Shown piece after piece: positions 24,525-32,815 of a stretch of DNA of 64,000 nt. Source of the DNA: Acidobacterium capsulatum ATCC 51196 (GTDB taxonomy: Bacteria; Acidobacteriota; Terriglobia; Terriglobales; Acidobacteriaceae); NCBI RefSeq assembly GCF_000022565.1, contig NC_012483.1, forward strand, positions 2,604,001-2,668,000. Reading direction: 5' to 3'. A model generated the notes under the pieces. It was not told where the DNA came from. It ran no database searches and saw nothing but the letters and a program-made list of their open reading frames with translations. The position numbers and the translations under genes are program-made. Position 1 is the stretch's first letter; each line of letters opens with the position of its first letter.

Positions 24525-24968
24525 ATGCACAAGCTCAAAGGTCTGTTTCTCGCCGTCACCGTCGCGGCTATTCTGATAGCCGCTCCCCGCTCCCAGGCTG
24601 CACAGGTCTCCTTCTCGGTAAATATTGGTCCTCAACCTGTCTGCCCCTATGGGTATTTCCCTTACGCCCCTTACAACTGCGCGCCTTATGGCTACTACGG
24701 TCCCGCATGGTTCCCCAACGGCTTCTTCATCGGCGCCGGTCCGTGGTTTCATGGGCCGCGTGAGTTTCATGGCTATGTCGATGAGCGCTTCGATCCAAGA
24801 CGCGGCTATCGAGGCCGTCTGCCGCGGCGCGGCGAGCGCGGTCGGTGGCATCCCGACCGGCGCTTCCATGGAAACGCGGAATATAGCGGCCATGGCGATC
24901 GCTGGAACGGCCATCGTTCCTCGCCCCCGCCTCGTGGACATGGCCATGGTCCGGGCCACGATCACTAG
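24525..24968 (+). CDS. Secreted Tyr/Pro/Gly- then His/Arg-rich protein, unknown function
   Basis: A 147-residue hypothetical protein. A signal peptide (AVTVAAILIAAPRSQA) precedes a Tyr/Pro/Gly-rich part (YGYFPYAPYNCAPYGYYGP) and then a low-complexity Arg/His/Gly-rich tail ending in GHGHGPGHDH. The tail could bind metals or polyanions, but this is inference. An AAAGGAG ribosome binding site lies before the ATG. A strong terminator follows the gene. Confidence 0.75.
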   Translation: MHKLKGLFLAVTVAAILIAAPRSQAAQVSFSVNIGPQPVCPYGYFPYAPYNCAPYGYYGPAWFPNGFFIGAGPWFHGPREFHGYVDERFDPRRGYRGRLPRRGERGRWHPDRRFHGNAEYSGHGDRWNGHRSSPPPRGHGHGPGHDH

Positions 24969-24996
24969 CAACTATCAGCGGACTGTCGTCTCTCCG

Positions 24997-25024
24997 AAAG
25001 CCCCTCCCAGGAGGGGCTTTTTTT
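24997..25024 (+). terminator. Rho-independent terminator
   Basis: AAAGCCCCTC (24997-25006) and GAGGGGCTTT (25011-25020) form a perfect 10-bp stem with loop CCAG, followed by TTTT. Confidence 0.94.
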
Positions 25025-25166
25025 GCTGATTTTGAACCCGAAGGTAAGCCGCTTGCCCGAGAGAACCCGATAAACCGTCCGGTGACTCACATCACAGAGA
25101 AATTGAAAAAGCCAGACTCACACTGAGAATGCCGGATGCTCACTACCCCGGCCCAAAGGGGGAAAC

Positions 25167-25727
25167 ATGAAATCCAGATGGATATCAATTCTGACCCTTG
25201 CCAGCGTTGCTCTCCTCATGTGGATGGCGGGATCGTCTTATGCAGCAGCTCAAACGCAGGACTCGGCACAAATCTCGCAGCTTTTGCGCGAGGCGCAAAC
25301 TTATGCGATACAGGCAGAGCGCGATGCCACGGAGCTGGAATCATTCACGCACTCCAAGCTCAGTTGGCAGACGCATGCCCAGCAGTTGGACCGGATTCGA
25401 GAGAACGTCAACAAACTCGGTAAACTGCATCAGCAATTGACCGACATGCAGGAAGACGGTTCGCCGTGGCAGCAGGAGGCGATCCAGCAGATTGACCCAG
25501 TATTGCGGGAGATGGCGGACGTGCTCACCACGACCATCCAGCACCTCTCAGACAACCGGGCTCACATTCAATTTCCCCAGTACCAGGAGTATGCCCGGGC
25601 CAACGCGGAGCTGTCGTCAAAGATGGCCCACATGATCTCGGACTATGTTGCCTATGACAAGGCCAAATCGAGAGCGGAAGCGCTCGAGAAGAAGCTGGAA
25701 ATGAGCAAGCCGGCAGAGACCGAATAA
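25167..25727 (+). CDS. Secreted helical protein, unknown function
   Basis: A 186-residue protein with a signal peptide (ISILTLASVALLMWMAGSSYAAA) and a mature part rich in Ala, Gln, Glu and Leu that should be almost all alpha-helical, with coiled-coil character (for example QLDRIRENVNKLGKLHQQL and the last 30 residues). No catalytic motif is seen and the family is not recognised. AGGGGGAAAC precedes the ATG. It is convergent with accD. Confidence 0.78.
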   Translation: MKSRWISILTLASVALLMWMAGSSYAAAQTQDSAQISQLLREAQTYAIQAERDATELESFTHSKLSWQTHAQQLDRIRENVNKLGKLHQQLTDMQEDGSPWQQEAIQQIDPVLREMADVLTTTIQHLSDNRAHIQFPQYQEYARANAELSSKMAHMISDYVAYDKAKSRAEALEKKLEMSKPAETE

Positions 25728-25857
25728 GCCAGCCGTTTAGTGGGGCCAGGCGATTCAAAGACAGCCACTTTTTGCGCGGACAGGGCCAAGCCGCTATCCG
25801 CGCAGAAAGGCTGGTCGCCATCAAATAAACCGAGCGGCAAACCCGATACGCGGGTCT

Positions 25858-26700
25858 TTACCGCACCTGCATGAAGTCGAGCGCCCGAATCAGGTAATCC
25901 TTCATCTCGCCGCGCTTCACAATGGCGTCGAGGAATCCATGCTGCAGCAAGAACTCGGAACGCTGAAACCCTTCAGGCAGCTTCTGCCGGATGGTCTGCT
26001 CGATCACTCGCTGGCCAGCGAAGCCGATAAGCGCGTTCGGCTCGGCAATGTTCAAGTCGCCGAGCATGGCAAAGCTCGCGGTGACGCCGCCGGTGGTCGG
26101 GTCGGTCATCAATGAAATAAACGGAATACCTGCTTCATCCAGGCGTGCCAGCGCGGCGGAAATCTTCGCCATCTGCATCAGGCTCACGATGCCTTCCATC
26201 ATGCGAGCGCCGCCCGATGCTGAAATCACGATGAGCGGCTGCCGCGCATCGTGGGCGCGATCCACGGCGCGCGCAATCGTCTCGCCCACCACGGCGCCCA
26301 TGCTGCCGCCGATAAAGCTGAATTCCATAGCGCTCACCACCACGCGATGCGGACCCAGCATTCCGGTGGCATTCACGATGGCGTCGTTCAGCTCGGTATC
26401 CTGCTGCGCCTTCTTGAGACGGGCGGCATAGGGCTTGAGGTCGACAAACTTCAGCGGATCGGTCGAGCGCAGGTCTCCATCCACCAGCTCATAGCCGGGG
26501 TCGAGCAACGAATCAATGCGCGCGCGGGCACCCATCTTGAAATGGAAACCGCACTTCGGGCATACCTGCAGATTGGCATCAAGATCCGCCTTCCAGATGA
26601 TCTGGCTGCAGCCATCGCATTTGGTCCATAGACCTTCAGTGCGGACACGATTCCCGCTGGTGCTCTCAATCTTGCTTTCTTCGCGACGAAACCAGGACAT
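25858..26700 (-). CDS. accD: Acetyl-CoA carboxylase carboxyltransferase subunit beta
   Basis: A 280-residue subunit that, with AccA, moves carboxyl from biotin to acetyl-CoA to make malonyl-CoA for fatty acid synthesis. The N-terminal zinc ribbon uses Cys28, Cys31, Cys47 and Cys50. The crotonase-type domain contains SGGARMMEGIVSLMQMAK and PTTGGVTASFAMLGD, which form the acyl-CoA and oxyanion sites. AAAAGGAGATCG precedes the ATG. It is the last gene of an apparent rlmH-cobO-accD run. Confidence 0.97.
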   Translation of the reverse strand: MSWFRREESKIESTSGNRVRTEGLWTKCDGCSQIIWKADLDANLQVCPKCGFHFKMGARARIDSLLDPGYELVDGDLRSTDPLKFVDLKPYAARLKKAQQDTELNDAIVNATGMLGPHRVVVSAMEFSFIGGSMGAVVGETIARAVDRAHDARQPLIVISASGGARMMEGIVSLMQMAKISAALARLDEAGIPFISLMTDPTTGGVTASFAMLGDLNIAEPNALIGFAGQRVIEQTIRQKLPEGFQRSEFLLQHGFLDAIVKRGEMKDYLIRALDFMQVR

Positions 26701-26770
26701 CGATCTCCTTTTCTGCCTGCGCGGCCGCCATAGCGCCGCTCTTTGCGAAAACCTGTGTCAACCGCTGGTA

Positions 26771-27319
26771 CTAGTATTCGATGCCACGCTGGGCGAGCAC
26801 GCCTTTTTCATAGGCATGCTTGACCTGCCGCATCTCGGTCACGGTGTCGGCAATCTCTACCAGGGAGGGATGAGCGTTGCGTCCGGTGAGGATCACATGC
26901 ACCATAGGCGGGCGCTCAAGGAGCGTCTCCACCACCTTGGCCGGGTCGAGCATGCCGTAGCTGATGGCATAGTTGATTTCATCCAGCACCACCATGTCCC
27001 ATTCGCCCGAGAGAATGGCCTGCCGAGCCTCGAGCCACGCCTCTTCGACCATCCGGATGTCTTCGGGGTCCGATTCCGCGCCGCCGATTTTCACAAATCC
27101 GCGGCCCATCTGCTTCATGACCCACTGGCCACCGAAGGCTTCCACGGCATCAAGCTCGCCGTAGTGCCAGGAGCCTTTCAAAAACTGGAGCATCAGCACT
27201 CGCATGCCATTGCCCACGGCGCGCAGCGCGGTGCCCATCGCCGCAGTGGTTTTGCCCTTGCCAGGACCGGTGTTGATCAGAATCAGTCCCCGCCGGGACT
27301 CCTGTGCTTCTTCGGTCAT
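26771..27319 (-). CDS. cobO: Cob(I)yrinic acid a,c-diamide adenosyltransferase
   Basis: A 182-residue ATP:corrinoid adenosyltransferase of the CobA/CobO/BtuR type, adding the 5'-deoxyadenosyl group to cobalt in B12 synthesis or salvage. The P-loop GPGKGKTTAAMGTALRA is at about 18-34, followed by QFLKG, the VLDEINYAISYGM block and LTGRNAHP. Length is typical for the short forms. It lies between rlmH (34 bases) and accD (70 bases) on the same strand. No other B12 gene or cobalamin riboswitch is visible. Confidence 0.93.
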   Translation of the reverse strand: MTEEAQESRRGLILINTGPGKGKTTAAMGTALRAVGNGMRVLMLQFLKGSWHYGELDAVEAFGGQWVMKQMGRGFVKIGGAESDPEDIRMVEEAWLEARQAILSGEWDMVVLDEINYAISYGMLDPAKVVETLLERPPMVHVILTGRNAHPSLVEIADTVTEMRQVKHAYEKGVLAQRGIEY

Positions 27320-27353
27320 ATGTAAAGTGGGCGCTCCGGTTCTCTATCCAAGC

Positions 27354-27800
27354 TCAATGCCCGGAGTGATAAGGGTGCCCAGCAAGGATTGTAAATGCCC
27401 GGTAGATTTGCTCGCTGACCACGACGCGGGCCAGCTCGTGTGGCAGCGTCATAGGCCCGAGCGAAAGCAGCAGCCGGGCGCGTCTTCGTGCGGCGTCTGA
27501 CCATCCATCGGCCGGCCCCACGGCAAAGACCAGCCACTGCTGGCCCGCCTCGCGCTGCTCGCCGACCCAGGCCGCAAGCTGTTCAGAAGAAAAGAGCTTG
27601 CCGCGGCTATCAAGCAGGGCTAGCAAAGGCGCCACGCGGCCCTGCTGGCGCTCCATCGCCTCAAGAAAGGCCTCCTCGGTGCGGTAGACGGCAGTTTCCA
27701 GATCGCAATAGCCCCGCACCCGCCCCAGATAAAGCTCGGCGAGCGTGTCAAAGGCATCGCGCCGGGCGCGATTGCCCACCGAGGCCAGCAGGATCTTCAC
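27354..27800 (-). CDS. rlmH: 23S rRNA (pseudouridine-1915-N3)-methyltransferase, probable GTG start
   Basis: A 148-residue SPOUT-class methyltransferase that methylates pseudouridine 1915 in helix 69 of 23S rRNA. The C-terminal knot LPHELARVVVSEQIYRAF and GHPYHSGH match RlmH closely; LVFAVGPADGWSD corresponds to the usual GGPxG region but is diverged. GTG at 27800 gives an N-terminus aligned with the family (KILLASVG); an ATG at 27854 would add 18 non-conserved residues. Neither start has a strong ribosome binding site. It heads the rlmH-cobO-accD run. Confidence 0.88.
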   Translation of the reverse strand: MKILLASVGNRARRDAFDTLAELYLGRVRGYCDLETAVYRTEEAFLEAMERQQGRVAPLLALLDSRGKLFSSEQLAAWVGEQREAGQQWLVFAVGPADGWSDAARRRARLLLSLGPMTLPHELARVVVSEQIYRAFTILAGHPYHSGH

Positions 27801-28297
27801 AGCGATGAGTGTAACGGCAAAAAGGTTTTCCGGTTTGTCATAGAGAGCTCGCAAAGTCCTCTACAGAAAACCATAGAAGCGCCCTCGCGCCCGAAAAGCC
27901 AATCCTTAACCGATGAGTAAATTTATCCCGCAATGACGTGAAGCAGGCAACCCCTCGCAAAAGCTCATTAGAAACAGCTATTTAACTGCATGTAATTGTT
28001 TCATTTTGTTTACAGAGAGATTACATTTTGCCAGGCTGGAGGTGCACTGAAAGCATAGTCAACCATGTTGGCCAGAGAATTGCATACCAGTCGTGTACAC
28101 CCAAGGAATCATGCTCGATTCCGGCAAAGCCGCACTGTCCAAGTAGACGCAGCGCCTTGCCACTTCGAAAGCAGGTCTTTGGTAGAGATTCGGCTCCCGG
28201 CGCTTCAGCCAGGCCTTCAACGTGAAGAAGGCCGCAGGTTTCGGGAACCAAGACGTAAACCAGTAGTTTCTACAAAATAGCCTTCCCCGGAGGGGCA
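27801..28297. other. AT-rich divergent region before the TonB-dependent receptor gene
   Basis: About 500 bases with no supportable gene. The part at 27,890-28,030 is strikingly AT-rich and carries a 7-bp inverted repeat (ATGTAAT at 27990-27996, ATTACAT at 28020-28026). The following ~250 bases to the receptor ATG could be a long 5' leader; a small CCCC-GGA-GGGG hairpin overlaps the receptor's ribosome binding site at about 28284-28294. Confidence 0.55.
27990..28026. promoter_or_regulatory. Inverted repeat in AT-rich putative promoter
   Basis: ATGTAAT (27990-27996) and ATTACAT (28020-28026) are exact complements across a 23-base T-rich spacer. It may be a regulator site for the receptor gene. 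Confidence 0.3.
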
Positions 28298-31200
28298 ATG
28301 AGCAATCGCAACAGAATACTGACCGCAGTTCTGGTTCTCTCGGTCATTGTGTTTGGAGTGAGGCCGAGTGCGTGGGCGCAGGTCACAGCTGCTGCTATTC
28401 ACGGCACAGTCACCGACTCGACCGGCGCGGTAATCCCAAACGCTGTGGTTACTGCAGAAAATACCAGCACTGGCATCGTGACCAAGGCGAAGACAGATTC
28501 TAAGGGTTATTACATTTTCCCGCAGCTTCAAATCGGTGGACCCTACACGGTCACGATCGCGGCGCCCGGTTTTAACCAGTACGCTCAAACCGGATTGACG
28601 CTGAACCTCAATGACAACCGTGACGTGGATGCCCACCTTAAGGTTGGTGGCAAAGCGCAGACAGTGAATGTCAATGCTTCCCAGCTCCAGGTGGAAACAT
28701 CTGACACCCAGTTGAAAACGGAGATCACCTCTCAGACGCTCGAGCAGATCCCGATGCTTTCGCGCGATCCTGCCCTTCTCCAAAAGCTGACGGCCGGTAG
28801 TGTGGAATCGTCTGATCGTTTTGGAACCTATTCGGCGAACGGCAGCCAAACTCCACAGAATTCCTTCCTGCTCGATGGCGCTGACATCAATGACTTTTCA
28901 CTTCAAAGTGAAGGCATCCAAATCAATCCTGATGCTCTTGCGGAAGAGAACATTGTCACCAGTACTTTGAACCCTGAATTTGCTCGCAATTCAGGTGCCA
29001 TCGTGAATGAAGTTCTCAAGTCCGGAACCAATCAGTTGCATGGCAGTGCCTTTGAGTTTTATCGCGACACCTTCCTCAATAATGGGAACTACTTCTCGTT
29101 GCCTGGCCAGCGTCCGGTCTTCCATCAGAACATTTTTGGCGCAACCTTGGGTGGGCCGATTCTTAAGAAGAAGCTATTCTTCTTCATTGCCTATCAGGGA
29201 CGGCGCACTCGTTCGGCTGGCACCAGCTTGTCGCAGGTTTTTGACAACAGCCAGCGCGCAGGCAACTTTAACAACAGCTTCAACTACGCTACAGGTGCAA
29301 ATGACTCAGCGGGTCTGAGCAACAATCCCGTTCCATTCGCTTTTGGTAGCTGCACAACAGGTGAGACGTGGGCTCAATGCTTCCCGGCAGGCACCTCTGT
29401 GACCATTCCAAATAATCAATGGAATTCTGTTGCAGCCAAGCTGTTCAATACATACGTTCCCGCCTCTAACGAAGTTTTGGGCGGAGCTTCTTACTACAAT
29501 TTCAACGCACTTGACACATCAGGTGCTGACCAGGGCATCATTCGAATCGATTACACGCCTACGTCGAAAGACTCCATCTGGGCATCGGTGGTCTTTCAAG
29601 GCGCGCCCGCCGTCAACGCACTGTCCTTTGGTGGCGGCTCATTGCCGGGTTTTGCTGAGCAGAATGATTCGCATTACAAGCTTTACACGGCTTCTTATAC
29701 TCATACCTTCAGCCCAACGCTGCTGAACGAGCTGCGGCTGGGTTACACTCGCTTGAATTATCACGCTGTCAATCCTGCTCAGGAGACGCAGCCGAGTTCG
29801 CTTGGCTTCCAGATCAACCCCGAATTGCAGCCTGCAGGTGTCCCCTATATTTCTGTTGGTCCTTACTTCTCGCTGGGCAACAGTTATGAAGGCCCTCAAC
29901 CTCGTAAGGACACCAATCTCAGCGGTGCTGACAGTCTGACCTGGATTGTCGGAAATCACTCGCTCAAGTTTGGCGCACGCTACGAGAGCTTCCGTGTAAG
30001 CAATCCTTTTGCCTACCTTAATAATGGTTACTACTACTACAACGGAGGCGGGCAATACAGCTCGGGCGATCCGGCCATCGACTTTCTGATGGGCATCCCC
30101 GATGGGTATGAGCAAACCAACGATGGTTTCATCGATGCCATTTCCTCTGAGGATTATGCATATGCGCAAGATAGCTGGAAGGTGAACAGCGATCTTACGC
30201 TGAACTATGGCATCGCCTGGGATGTAGAAACTCCAGTGAAAGACGAGCAGTATAACGGCTATGGGATTTTCTGCTACGAAGGCGGCAGCTTTGCAAGTGT
30301 AACCTTCCCGGGTGCGCCTCCAGGAATGGCCTTCAAGGGAGACAAGGGATGCAGCACCACTGGCGGCCCGACCACCCATTGGAATCACTTCTCGCCCCGT
30401 GTAGGTTTTGCGTGGTCACCTTCCGCAGGTCCCAAATTCTTGATTGGAGAAAATGGCAATCATGAGTTCTCCGTTCGTGGCGGCTATGGTATCTACTACA
30501 ACCGCGATCAGGAAGAACAGTCTCTGCAGAATCTGACTGATCCTCCCGCTCTCTACACCTCTTACGGTATCGGCGATGTAGGCGGTAGTCCGTCCTTTGC
30601 TAATCCTTTCCAGGATGTGCATGACCCCACACTGTCAGAGCCCAATCCGTTTCCATACGCCGCACCGCAGAAGGGTGCTACGGTCAACTGGCCCAATTAC
30701 GCCCTGCTTTCGGCACAGGCTTTTGACAAGAACTACACCGCGCCTTACGTGATGAACTTCAACCTGAACGTTCAACGCGCCCTGCCTGGGGACATGATTC
30801 TGGAAGTCGGCTACGTCGGCTCTCTTGGTCACCGCCTGGCAACATGGTACGAAGCGGATCCCATTACCGCAGCCGGCCACGCGGCTTGCGCGGCGGGAGC
30901 TACCGCTACCGTCTATGGCCAGACGATCGCATGTAATAGTGCGAATGGCGCTGCAAACATTCACAAATATTTCCCCCAATACACGAAAAATCCGGTGGTG
31001 GTGCCTGGAACCGTGGGCCTCGCTGGCTTCCCCAATGGATTGCCCTGGTACACCAGCGTCGCCTCGCAAAATAGCGAAGGCGCTTCAAACTACAATTCGC
31101 TTCAGATCAGCTTGAAGAAGGCGCCGACTCACGGGCTGTCTTTCCAGGTTGCGTATACCTACTCGCATGCACTTGATGATGCTTCTGGATATGAAAGCTC

Positions 31201-31897
31201 GACAGGCAGCAAGGGACGTATTTACAACTACGTACCCGGCTACGAATATCTGAACTATGGCAGTTCTGATTTCGATGCCCGTCATCGTCTGGTTGTTTCA
31301 TATACATACATTGTTCCAGTTGCGGACTTCATGAAGCATAATCTGGCGATGAGGGAAGCACTGAGCGGTTGGGAAGTCTCGGGCTATACCGTGCTCCAGA
31401 CCGGTTTCCCTGTCTCGATCTACGGCTCCGGCACAGGCGGGGCAAACAGTCTGTGGTGCGACGGCTCCAGCTTCTTTGGCTGCTCCGACAATCCAAATGT
31501 CACAACCAGCCATGTCTCGAAGCTGAGTGTTCGTACCTTGAGGAGCTTCAAAGGCGGAGCTGCCGGCAATTACTGGTTCGATCCGACCCAATTCACCAAG
31601 GAAAAGACTGGTACGTTTGGTAACACCGCCCGCAACTTCTTCGCTGGCCCCGGTTATAACTACACTGACCTGCAGCTCTCGAAGAACTTCGCATTCAATA
31701 ACAGCGGCAGTCGCTATCTGCAGTTGCGTCTTGAAGCATTCAACGTCTTCAATCACGCAAACTTCAGCGAACCGGATGGCAACTTCAACGACACCAGCTT
31801 TGGCCAAATCACTTCGGTGATCAACAGCACGGCAAATAGTGGCGGCGACCCACAGCCCGCACGTTCCGTGCAGCTTGCTGGTAAGTTCTACTTCTAG
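28298..31897 (+). CDS. TonB-dependent receptor, Oar-like, with carboxypeptidase-regulatory-like domain
   Basis: A complete 1199-residue outer-membrane receptor. It has a signal peptide (ILTAVLVLSVIVFGVRPSAWA), an N-terminal Ig-like carboxypeptidase-regulatory domain (about 30-115: IHGTVTDSTGAVIPNAVV, GYYIFPQL), a plug (QNSFLLDGADIND, FARNSGAIVNEVLKSGTNQ) and a large barrel ending in VQLAGKFYF. Substrate is unknown; plant or microbial polymers are common guesses for this family. GGAGGGG precedes the ATG. The base composition is clearly less GC-rich than its neighbours by eye. A terminator follows. Confidence 0.95.
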   Translation: MSNRNRILTAVLVLSVIVFGVRPSAWAQVTAAAIHGTVTDSTGAVIPNAVVTAENTSTGIVTKAKTDSKGYYIFPQLQIGGPYTVTIAAPGFNQYAQTGLTLNLNDNRDVDAHLKVGGKAQTVNVNASQLQVETSDTQLKTEITSQTLEQIPMLSRDPALLQKLTAGSVESSDRFGTYSANGSQTPQNSFLLDGADINDFSLQSEGIQINPDALAEENIVTSTLNPEFARNSGAIVNEVLKSGTNQLHGSAFEFYRDTFLNNGNYFSLPGQRPVFHQNIFGATLGGPILKKKLFFFIAYQGRRTRSAGTSLSQVFDNSQRAGNFNNSFNYATGANDSAGLSNNPVPFAFGSCTTGETWAQCFPAGTSVTIPNNQWNSVAAKLFNTYVPASNEVLGGASYYNFNALDTSGADQGIIRIDYTPTSKDSIWASVVFQGAPAVNALSFGGGSLPGFAEQNDSHYKLYTASYTHTFSPTLLNELRLGYTRLNYHAVNPAQETQPSSLGFQINPELQPAGVPYISVGPYFSLGNSYEGPQPRKDTNLSGADSLTWIVGNHSLKFGARYESFRVSNPFAYLNNGYYYYNGGGQYSSGDPAIDFLMGIPDGYEQTNDGFIDAISSEDYAYAQDSWKVNSDLTLNYGIAWDVETPVKDEQYNGYGIFCYEGGSFASVTFPGAPPGMAFKGDKGCSTTGGPTTHWNHFSPRVGFAWSPSAGPKFLIGENGNHEFSVRGGYGIYYNRDQEEQSLQNLTDPPALYTSYGIGDVGGSPSFANPFQDVHDPTLSEPNPFPYAAPQKGATVNWPNYALLSAQAFDKNYTAPYVMNFNLNVQRALPGDMILEVGYVGSLGHRLATWYEADPITAAGHAACAAGATATVYGQTIACNSANGAANIHKYFPQYTKNPVVVPGTVGLAGFPNGLPWYTSVASQNSEGASNYNSLQISLKKAPTHGLSFQVAYTYSHALDDASGYESSTGSKGRIYNYVPGYEYLNYGSSDFDARHRLVVSYTYIVPVADFMKHNLAMREALSGWEVSGYTVLQTGFPVSIYGSGTGGANSLWCDGSSFFGCSDNPNVTTSHVSKLSVRTLRSFKGGAAGNYWFDPTQFTKEKTGTFGNTARNFFAGPGYNYTDLQLSKNFAFNNSGSRYLQLRLEAFNVFNHANFSEPDGNFNDTSFGQITSVINSTANSGGDPQPARSVQLAGKFYF

Positions 31898-31943
31898 ATC
31901 ATCATTACCGGAGTGCGGTTCATCGCACTCGGGCTAAAATCTA

Positions 31944-31974
31944 AGAGGCCGCCCGTTTGGGCGGCCTCTCTTTT
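31944..31974 (+). terminator. Rho-independent terminator after TonB-dependent receptor
   Basis: AGAGGCCGCCC (31944-31954) pairs with GGGCGGCCTCT (31959-31969), loop GTTT, then CTTTT. Confidence 0.92.
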
Positions 31975-32016
31975 GATATGGGATGTGAATGAAAAAATGA
32001 ATAGATAGCTCCAGGG

Positions 32017-32658
32017 CTAGCGTGCGGTTCTCTCGGTGGCTACGAGGGACGTCAGCCCGGCGGCTTCGACCGTGGCGCCGACCATGGCTTCGAACCCCAT
32101 ACAGCTATTCATCATCAGGTGGTAGATGCGGCGATCGGTCCAGTCCATGTCATAGTAGCGGCGAATGTAGGCGGCGCGGCGGCGGTCGGTGGCCAGGATC
32201 TCGACCTCTACGTCTCCGGCATGCTCCGGGAACTGCTCGGTGATGTACTTTACCTTGCGCGGCATCGACGCGTAGACGAAGACATGAAATGCTCCCGGTA
32301 CGTTGTGCAGCAAACAGGCCGCGCCGCGTCCGACGACCACGCACTGACCCTCCTCGGCACGCGCGCGCAACAACTCGCGCACGTGATCGACCATCCGGTC
32401 GCTGTCGAAGGTGTCGGAGTCCGGCCCCGGCAGCCGTTCGAGCGAACCATGCCAGAAGGCCTTGCCAAAGCGGTAGTACCAGGGGTCGAGGCGTTCATCG
32501 CATTGCGCGACGAGATGCTTTTGCACTCCGGCCCGGCTAGCAATCTCTTCGAGCAGGCAGTCGTCGATCAGCTTCCATCCCAGCCGGCTGGCAAGGTGGT
32601 GGGCATAAGCCGCGCCCTGGCTGCCGTACTCCCGCTCGACCGTAATCATTCGGATCAT
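32017..32658 (-). CDS. Cytidylate kinase-like family protein
   Basis: A 213-residue protein of the cytidylate-kinase-like family (AAK_26 type), not the canonical cmk. The N-terminus ITVEREYGSQGAAYAHHLA replaces the usual P-loop region, followed by GWKLIDDCLLEEIA, VVVGRGAACLL, and a lid-type RRAAYIRRYYDMDWTD. Members are thought to be nucleoside or small-molecule kinases with unknown substrates. The start at 32658 has AAAGGGG about 8 bases upstream. It lies downstream of mutS2 on the same strand. Confidence 0.82.
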   Translation of the reverse strand: MIRMITVEREYGSQGAAYAHHLASRLGWKLIDDCLLEEIASRAGVQKHLVAQCDERLDPWYYRFGKAFWHGSLERLPGPDSDTFDSDRMVDHVRELLRARAEEGQCVVVGRGAACLLHNVPGAFHVFVYASMPRKVKYITEQFPEHAGDVEVEILATDRRRAAYIRRYYDMDWTDRRIYHLMMNSCMGFEAMVGATVEAAGLTSLVATERTAR

Positions 32659-32815
32659 GATTTTGCCCCTTTCCAGAGCCTCACCCACCGCAAGCTCTTT
32701 GCCAGCCCATCGTAGCATCGGGCTGAGACGTTCGACTTGCTGGAGGTGGCGGGATTAGCGAATCATTTTTGATAGGGCAACGCTCACACGCACGCGGTGC
32801 GAATGGGTGCGGGCA

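Noticed and set aside
25773-25804. Inverted repeat TGCGCGGA/TCCGCGCA as a terminator between the 186-residue protein gene and accD
   Set aside because: The arms pair but the loop is 16 bases and no T run follows on either strand.
26701-27353. Possible cobalamin riboswitch before cobO
   Set aside because: The gaps around cobO are only 34 and 70 bases and no B12-box-like sequence was seen.
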